Origin: an uncultured Bacteroidaceae bacterium
Lineage (GTDB): Bacteria > Bacteroidota > Bacteroidia > Bacteroidales > Bacteroidaceae
Direction: 5' to 3'
NCBI GenBank assembly: GCA_934293005.1
Contig: CAKQYA010000026.1
Span: 1-37,204, forward strand
Length of the DNA: 37,204 nucleotides
Position 1 is the stretch's first letter, and each line of letters starts with the position of its first letter. Both the position numbers and the translations under genes were made by a program. The notes under the pieces are model-generated. The model saw only the letters and a list, made by a program, of their open reading frames with translations, was not told the origin of the DNA and did not search any database. Below are positions 32,562 through 37,204 of this stretch, one piece after another.

Positions 32562-34403
32562 CTATAATTTGCGTAGTTGAAAATCTGTAGCAGAAAACCA
32601 ATTTGCATAGCATCTTTTACCAGTGAAAGCAGGTATTGTGCACACTCCATAATGAATGGTCTGATGATGTTTGATGATGATACTGTCAATGGCCACCACG
32701 GTCCATCCATTAGAAAGGCGTGAGTGTGCCGAGTCAATGTCATATCCTCTATTCATGGTGTACAAGGAATCGTTTGTCGTGAAAGAGGAAAGAAGCTCTT
32801 CGTTTTCCACATATTCGTTATTGCCGTATGCCGGTACTTCTGCAAGACGCTTGAACGCTGTTGCTGCTGATGAACCTTTGGGGCCCTTTACGGCATCTTC
32901 ATCATAGCTGCATGCATAGATGAATACGCCTTGACCTTGCTCTGCACAACGCGCAATAGCCGTAAGGCGGTACAATCCAGGCTCAACGAGCATTGTTTTC
33001 TCCGCTTGATATAATAGCGGACTTTCGTCCCATTCATTGTGAGCAGCGTCAAGATAACGCACTTTAGTGTCACCTGTGTAGTATTGTCCTGAGTATGTGT
33101 ATCTGTCTGACTGGCAACCTTCAGCATGAAGCAGTTTCCAACCTCCTTCTTTGAAAAAATCGTAGTCTTCTTGATTGTGAAATTGCACGCCATCCAGTTT
33201 GAGTGTGCTTAGCATTTTCTGATGTTCTTCTTCTTGCTTTAGTTTCATGCTATAATCAATTCTTGACAGTTTCATCATGGAAAAAATGATGAGGCCAGCA
33301 CTTGTCAACCATATTAAAGTCCAGCTTACGCGTTGCCAATGTTCCATGGCAGACACCTTCTTGAACATATTAAGCAAATAGTGCAGTGAACAATATGCGG
33401 GGATGAATAATAAGATTAAGATGCCTGCACCAATCAAATATATGTATTCTGGCGCAACGTTGTAATAATCAATAGCAGCACCATTGAATTTGCTCAGGAC
33501 TAAATCAGGCGCGCCTAAAAATGCTATAGCGATAAAGAAGAATATTATGAATGGAATAATGAATGTCAGGCCTATGGCCATGATGAATAGCATTATCATC
33601 TTGCCAACAACTGAACAAAATTGTGATAGGCCAGCGCCAAGATCGTTATGACGCCTTTCGTTTGAATGGTTGTTGGCTTTTTCTGCGTAGCTTGACACTT
33701 CGCTTGCAAGAGTCTGCGGATTGACCTTTATTCCTTTCATCTTCAGCCGGTCTTCTGGGGTTTCAGCCGAAGGCGCAAGGATGGCAACAAGAATATATAG
33801 TATTATTGGCCATACGTTAAAATGGGAAAATAATGACCAAAATGGTGGTTTGAATATACAAAATAATGATAATATGTTCATGTTGATGCCTGTTAATGAT
33901 ACCAAGACGAATGCAATGCGCCAAATGAGCACATCGCCGCCAAAGAAATTGGAACAGCCGCTGAGCACACCGCATAGAAACTTGTTTTGTGTGTCATTAT
34001 AGTATCTTTTGTTCTTCAAGCCATTCAGCCAACGGTCAAAAGCTGATTCCTTGGCACTTTGGGCAGAGTTGGCATCATCATGTTTTCGGGAGCCTTTCGG
34101 GTTGTCTGTGTCAGACTTGGCGCTTTTCTCATCATCACCTTCTGACGTGATGTCTTCCAGCTCGCCTACACGCTGGATGATGTCTTGTATGTGTTCTATG
34201 GTTATGGCGATGGTTCCTGATGCTTTTATTTCATCGAGCAGTTCTGCCACGCGCTCTTCTATGTCGTTGGCAATCTCCAACCCACCTTCTTGGCAACTGA
34301 AATAGTTGCGGATGGTTTCCATGTAATGTTTCAGCAGCTCGTATGCATCTTCGTCAATCTGATAAAGACGGCCGCATAGATTCATTTGGATGTTCTTCTT
34401 CAT
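32562..34403 (-). CDS. PspC-domain membrane protein, large
   Basis: 613 residues. The N-terminal cytoplasmic part (about 1-125) has CGRLYQIDEDAYELLKHYME and GLEIANDIEERVAELLDEI, a helical region usual before PspC in Bacteroidetes, then an acidic Ser/Asp linker. The PspC domain (about 130-215) reads RYYNDTQNKFLCGVLSGCSNFFGGDVLIWRIAFVLV, given as a region. Further TMs lie at about 270-300, 315-345 and 355-380. The last 230 residues are soluble, Tyr/Asp-rich and probably extracytoplasmic (YTYSGQYYTGDTKVRYLDA). PspC proteins are tied to membrane-stress responses; the exact role here is unknown. It lies 13 bases after padR and is controlled with it. Confidence 0.85.
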   Translation of the reverse strand: MKKNIQMNLCGRLYQIDEDAYELLKHYMETIRNYFSCQEGGLEIANDIEERVAELLDEIKASGTIAITIEHIQDIIQRVGELEDITSEGDDEKSAKSDTDNPKGSRKHDDANSAQSAKESAFDRWLNGLKNKRYYNDTQNKFLCGVLSGCSNFFGGDVLIWRIAFVLVSLTGINMNILSLFCIFKPPFWSLFSHFNVWPIILYILVAILAPSAETPEDRLKMKGIKVNPQTLASEVSSYAEKANNHSNERRHNDLGAGLSQFCSVVGKMIMLFIMAIGLTFIIPFIIFFFIAIAFLGAPDLVLSKFNGAAIDYYNVAPEYIYLIGAGILILLFIPAYCSLHYLLNMFKKVSAMEHWQRVSWTLIWLTSAGLIIFSMMKLSRIDYSMKLKQEEEHQKMLSTLKLDGVQFHNQEDYDFFKEGGWKLLHAEGCQSDRYTYSGQYYTGDTKVRYLDAAHNEWDESPLLYQAEKTMLVEPGLYRLTAIARCAEQGQGVFIYACSYDEDAVKGPKGSSAATAFKRLAEVPAYGNNEYVENEELLSSFTTNDSLYTMNRGYDIDSAHSRLSNGWTVVAIDSIIIKHHQTIHYGVCTIPAFTGKRCYANWFSATDFQLRKL

Positions 34404-34416
34404 GTTTTTAGGTTCT

Positions 34417-34755
34417 TTATGGCAAGCTGTTCTTGCCTTTTAGGTTATTCACTGTGTTTTCTATCTCGTTCCATGCTGTATCCAACTGGTTGATTGCGTT
34501 GTATCCCTCCTTAGTCAGCGTATAATATTTTCTTGGAGGTCCTTGCGTGCTCTCCTGCCACTCATAACATAGAAGCCCCGAATTCTTAAGCCTGGTAAGG
34601 AGCGGATAGAGTGTGCCTTCCACTACAAGCAGATTGGCCTCTTTTAGTCTCTTGATGATGTCAGAAGTGTAATAAGGCTTTTCGCGAAGCAACAGCATTA
34701 TACAATACTCCAACATGCCTTTCCTCATCTGCGATTTCGCATTGTCTACATTCAT
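34417..34755 (-). CDS. PadR-family transcriptional regulator
   Basis: 112 residues, a winged helix-turn-helix. MRKGMLEYCIMLLLREKPYY, TSDIIKRLKEANLLVVEGTLYPLLTRLKNSGLL and ESTQGPPRKYYTLTKEGYNAI (given as successive segments) are the PadR pattern. A short C-terminal dimerisation helix follows. It is first in the operon with the PspC protein, the usual Bacteroidetes pairing. It probably represses its own operon through the palindrome at 34828-34842. Confidence 0.94.
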   Translation of the reverse strand: MNVDNAKSQMRKGMLEYCIMLLLREKPYYTSDIIKRLKEANLLVVEGTLYPLLTRLKNSGLLCYEWQESTQGPPRKYYTLTKEGYNAINQLDTAWNEIENTVNNLKGKNSLP

Positions 34756-34804
34756 GGTTGTTGCGATTTTTATTATGTGTTACTGTTATTGTGAGATTAT
34801 GCTG

Positions 34805-34812
34805 CAAAGGTA
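34805..34812 (-). promoter_or_regulatory. -7 box (TACCTTTG) for padR-pspC
   Basis: TACCTTTGCAGC on the minus strand, 50 bases before the padR ATG, is a textbook -7 element. The -33 region falls on the palindrome at 34828-34842 instead of a TTG. Confidence 0.6.
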
Positions 34813-34827
34813 TGTAATATTTTAATA

Positions 34828-34842
34828 CTATGTAATACATAG
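34828..34842. promoter_or_regulatory. Candidate PadR operator
   Basis: CTATGTAATACATAG is a perfect 15-base palindrome with ATGT and ACAT half sites, the half-site type known for PadR proteins. A second TATGTAATA lies at 34811-34819, beside the -7 box. The palindrome covers the expected -33 region, so binding would block transcription. Confidence 0.5.
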
Positions 34843-34950
34843 AACTGTATTAATTAATGATATTAGTGTAATTTAACAATTTAATGCGACCTATAATGAG
34901 TAGTTATTAGAACTTTTGCAATAAAGTCTCTTAGGATACTTAGCAAATAA

Positions 34951-34969
34951 ATGACTGATTTGGGTTAAA
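34951..34969. repeat. Solo end of the palindromic intergenic repeat (copy G)
   Basis: ATGACTGATTTGGGTTAAA matches the right terminus of copy E with one or two changes. It ends just before the IS66 fragment. The 17-base relative of the 18.2 kb tandem unit is immediately upstream (34931-34947). The padR-IS66 gap holds nothing else that I can support. Confidence 0.6.
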
Positions 34970-34975
34970 AATGGA

Positions 34976-35209
34976 TTGATAAAATGCCGTGACTACATGT
35001 TCAATTATCTGGAAGCCCCGATGATTCCATCTGACAACAACGCAAGTGAACGGGGCATACGCAAGCTGAAAATCAAGTTGAAGAACTCATGCACATTCCG
35101 TTCTGATTTTGGAGCTGATGCATTTCTTGAACTTCATTTTGTAGTTGAGACAGCCAAGAAACACAACCAAACTCCTTTTAATGCAATTCAAGCCTTGTTT
35201 GAGGTTTGA
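34976..35209 (+). pseudogene. IS66-family transposase, C-terminal fragment
   Basis: 77 residues matching only the C-terminus of IS66 transposases (DDE_Tnp_IS66). PSDNNASERGIRKLKIKLKN holds the final catalytic region with the E of the DDE triad, followed by SCTFRSDFGADAFLELHFVVETAKKHNQTP (given as a region). The full protein is about 450-550 residues, so roughly 85% is missing from the 5' side. The cut lies 7 bases from the solo repeat end. It marks an old insertion or deletion junction. Confidence 0.88.
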
Positions 35210-35297
35210 CGATTCGTCATGCACCTAACGCTGAATAGTTTGTGCCTTCGCCACTGAAACATGGTTCATAAATGGATGTCATAGCAGTTTCACTGCG

Positions 35298-35357
35298 AAG
35301 ATAGGCTTCGGCTCAGCAATTAAAGCAAGCTTTATTGCGTTCGCCTTGCACTATCTT
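35298..35357. other. Structured intergenic region, candidate RNA or repeat
   Basis: Nested complementary blocks form a long, imperfect hairpin: AAGATAG (35298-35304) with CTATCTT (35351-35357), and inside it GCAAT-T-AAAGC AA GCTTT-ATTGC (35316-35338). It lies between the IS66 relic and a strong plus-strand terminator. There is no coding frame. It may be an RNA end, IS-associated DNA or a dispersed repeat. Confidence 0.4.
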
Positions 35358-35391
35358 TTAAGATGCTTTTATTTACTATGGATTAAGCGGC

Positions 35392-35422
35392 GGCACTCGG
35401 AGGGATACCGAGTGCCTTTTTT
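35392..35422 (+). terminator. Strong rho-independent terminator
   Basis: GGCACTCGG and CCGAGTGCC form a perfect 9-bp GC-rich stem with a 7-base loop, followed directly by TTTTTT on the plus strand. No plus-strand gene precedes it except the IS66 relic. On the minus strand it could only be a hairpin after the methyltransferase stop. Confidence 0.85.
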
Positions 35423-35435
35423 CAAGAATATATTT

Positions 35436-36986
35436 TCAGAATAAAGAAAGCTCATAATCGCATTGTTTTGGCAGCAATAAAGAAGAAAGGGCTGGTACTT
35501 TTATGTTGAGCAGTTCTTTGGGTTCTAACTTGTGCAATCCTCCTCCATATTCACGACCATTAATTGCAAATTGTTCACTTGTTACCTCGTTCAATGCTTG
35601 CCAAACTTCATTCAGTAAATTTATGTCTGTCAGACATTTTGAATAATTGTCTTTGGGGTACAGAAGCAAATATACATTTGTCGTGATGGCTCTTGTTTTG
35701 TTTAGTATGAAACGAAACATCTTCTTTGAAGAATCACCACGTCCCATGTAAGGGATTACAAAAGGAGCTGGTTTTCTATCTTCGCAGAAATACCACAATG
35801 GGCGATGGCTACATATATAGCCTTTATTTACTCCACGCTTTATTCCTTCTTGTATATAATCCCATACACTCGGATATTTTTCCATCAGAACATCTTCTGG
35901 CAAATTGCATGAGAACAAATAATGCTTTTGTGGCAAAGCTATATTTCCTTCATTGTCCGATAATATAATATCCCCTTTCAGATATCTTGGGCTTGGAAGA
36001 ACTGGTTTTAGAAACTTTGACGGTATGTGGTATTTCTCTATGGTATCCATATCCACAACAAAAAAGTCATTGTCTCCTGTTGCAATTCCACGCTTTACTG
36101 TGAAAAAGTTTCCCAACTTACAGTCGTCATTACTTGAATTGTCCGTTGTCTTTTCAACAAACAAATTAGACCATTTGCCAGATGCCGTTAAGCGATTTCT
36201 TTCTACCCTCATTATTTTTGAAGGGGCTTTCACATCTTTTCCATATGAAAACTCTATGTCTTTTTTTGACGGCTTGCCCTTTCTGAAGAAAACTATTGTA
36301 GAACTGACAAGCGCATAATCAAATTGCACATCATCAGCCTTGAACTTATGAATACACAATAGGTCTACACATTCGAGCAAGTATTGTTTTATTGCCTTTC
36401 CGTAATTCACATCCAAGAACTCTGACGGTATTAGCCAACAAGACAAAGCATCGTCTGCCAACCATTTCTCCGAAAGAATAAGAAAATAACAATACAGTCC
36501 TGCCAAGCCTGAAATATTTATTCCAGTATTTAGCATTACTTCTTTTTGTAGTTCTTTTTTCTTTTCACTGTTAATGTGATGGTGCCTTACATATGGAGGA
36601 TTGGCTACAAGCAAATCAAAACGCTCATCGTTTGGTCTTTCTTTCAAGAAATCAACGTTTCTTAACTCCAGATTCTCTTTTGCCCAAAGTTCTCGTGCCG
36701 GATTATAATAATGCTCATCTATTTCAAAACCTAACGCATGGCCAGCTGTACTCTTAAATACACTGCGAAATGCGGCATAAAATGTCCCCAAGCCTATAGA
36801 AGGCTCAATAAAACTTACATTTTCTTTATGGCAGAGAGTCTTTGCCTTTCTCATTATGCTGCACGCCAAAGGGTATGGAGTGGCAAATTGTCCCTTCATA
36901 TTACGCTCCTTTGACGTCTTTTGCGCATCCAGCACTTTTTGCAGTCTGTCACGTTCTGTGTTGTAAGAAACTATGTCAAAGCTCAT
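35436..36986 (-). CDS. Type II N6-adenine DNA methyltransferase (Eco57I/PstI-like)
   Basis: 516 residues. The SAM-binding motif (FIEPSIGLGTFYAAF), preceded by GQFATPYPLACSIM, and the catalytic NPPY (LLVANPPYVRHHH) mark a gamma-class N6-adenine methyltransferase. The C-terminal half (PRYLKGDIILSDNEG, PLWYFCEDRKPAPFVIPYMGRG, TTNVYLLLYPKDN, GREYGGGLHKLEPKEL) is the target-recognition type seen in Eco57I- and PstI-class enzymes. The frame is intact and the length normal. Its ATG overlaps the stop of the upstream endonuclease remnant (ATGA). With the nuclease broken, it would act as an orphan, epigenetic-only methylase. Confidence 0.9.
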   Translation of the reverse strand: MSFDIVSYNTERDRLQKVLDAQKTSKERNMKGQFATPYPLACSIMRKAKTLCHKENVSFIEPSIGLGTFYAAFRSVFKSTAGHALGFEIDEHYYNPARELWAKENLELRNVDFLKERPNDERFDLLVANPPYVRHHHINSEKKKELQKEVMLNTGINISGLAGLYCYFLILSEKWLADDALSCWLIPSEFLDVNYGKAIKQYLLECVDLLCIHKFKADDVQFDYALVSSTIVFFRKGKPSKKDIEFSYGKDVKAPSKIMRVERNRLTASGKWSNLFVEKTTDNSSNDDCKLGNFFTVKRGIATGDNDFFVVDMDTIEKYHIPSKFLKPVLPSPRYLKGDIILSDNEGNIALPQKHYLFSCNLPEDVLMEKYPSVWDYIQEGIKRGVNKGYICSHRPLWYFCEDRKPAPFVIPYMGRGDSSKKMFRFILNKTRAITTNVYLLLYPKDNYSKCLTDINLLNEVWQALNEVTSEQFAINGREYGGGLHKLEPKELLNIKVPALSSLLLPKQCDYELSLF

Positions 36987-37162
36987 ACTCCTGCCTTTTT
37001 GAAGTCTGTTACTCTATGCTCCCATATCCAATCAATGCCTTCGGCCGCTTCGTAGCCGAGGTAGCCACTATCAAAATAACCACACAAGAAAAGAACAAAG
37101 TCAATGTTGTTCCCATATGTAGATTTTAACCTTATTTCCGCAACACTATAATTTAATGTTTT
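36983..37162 (-). pseudogene. 3' remnant of a type II restriction endonuclease (XamI-like, tentative)
   Basis: The 60-codon frame has no start codon and follows an in-frame TAA (37163-37165). Its end, translated as NNIDFVLFLCGYFDSGYLGY then EAAEGIDWIWEHRVTDFKKAGV (two parts), looks like the well-conserved C-terminus of a restriction enzyme. My recollection is of the XamI family, which would suit the neighbouring methylase, but I cannot search it. The stop overlaps the methylase ATG, the usual tight R-M coupling. The 5' part is missing, replaced by a hairpin at 37172-37196. Confidence 0.5.
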
Positions 37163-37171
37163 TTATAAGCA

Positions 37172-37196
37172 CCTGAGCAACAAAAAGTTGCTCAGG
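37172..37196. terminator. Perfect hairpin at the right edge
   Basis: CCTGAGCAAC and GTTGCTCAGG form a perfect 10-bp stem around AAAAA. On the plus strand GTTTTG follows. It may end a minus-strand gene beyond the window or a plus-strand transcript. It marks the point where the endonuclease frame is lost. Confidence 0.6.
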
Positions 37197-37204
37197 GTTT
37201 TGTC

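Noticed and set aside
34976..35209. A functional small protein on the plus strand
   Set aside because: The residues match only the end of IS66 transposases, and the start is an internal TTG at a broken junction; treated as a pseudogene.
34976..37204. A complete defence island at the right end
   Set aside because: Only one intact methylase and one truncated nuclease are present; no other defence genes can be supported in the window.

Overview
The window reads as a chromosomal segment of a Bacteroidales bacterium, most like Prevotella and its relatives. This rests on content and signals. Upstream regions carry the Bacteroidetes -7 box TAnnTTTG (for example 14444-14451, 17735-17742, 27864-27871, 32294-32301, 34805-34812). 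There is a PorE-like lipoprotein of the type IX secretion system (T9SS) and a secreted protein with a T9SS-type C-terminal tail. The ExbB / small membrane protein / ExbD / ExbD cluster, the GH28 pectin enzyme and the AspT/YidE-type exchanger also fit. Genus level is an inference; there is no rRNA in the window.

Layout. 1-645: a small XRE regulator that has apparently lost its ATG, an orphan promoter-like site, and a short palindromic repeat. 646-7042 (minus): an envelope and housekeeping run, lptB - rsfS - ftsH - cdsA - DUF349 protein. 7193-13477 (plus): mlaE, mlaF, topB and porE. 13643-13682: a strong hairpin between convergent genes. 13711-17705 (minus): thyA - folA - rsmF-like - unknown, with degenerate repeats in the gaps. 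17706-18628: a 0.9 kb gene-free patch with a complete palindromic repeat and a 22-bp tandem array. 18629-24189 (minus): tonB, polyprenyl synthase, tatD, tRNA-Ser(GGA), exbB, a small membrane protein and two exbD genes. 24421-32249 (minus): a very basic unknown protein, a CcdA/ArsG-like permease, an AspT/YidE-type exchanger, a GH28 enzyme, a secreted putative metalloprotease, and deoD. 32562-34755 (minus): a padR - pspC operon with a palindrome in its promoter. 34951-37204: accessory DNA with an IS66 transposase fragment, a structured intergenic region with a strong terminator, an intact N6-adenine methyltransferase and the 3' stump of its likely partner endonuclease.

How the genes work together. 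The left half serves the cell envelope: phospholipid precursor synthesis (CdsA), LPS export ATPase (LptB), lipid asymmetry transport (MlaE/MlaF), membrane proteolysis (FtsH) and T9SS (PorE). The middle supplies thymidylate/folate metabolism and TonB energisation of outer-membrane transport. The GH28 enzyme and the T9SS-tailed protein form a two-gene unit that looks like secreted polymer degradation.

I found no complete new defence or biosynthetic system. The most distinctive unexplained signal is a family of intergenic palindromic repeats (at least seven whole or partial copies, ends near TTAAACCCAAATCGGTCATT). Next are the relic restriction-modification locus, the secreted HEFAH protein, the candidate structured RNA beside the IS66 relic, and the extra membrane protein inside the ExbB/ExbD cluster.
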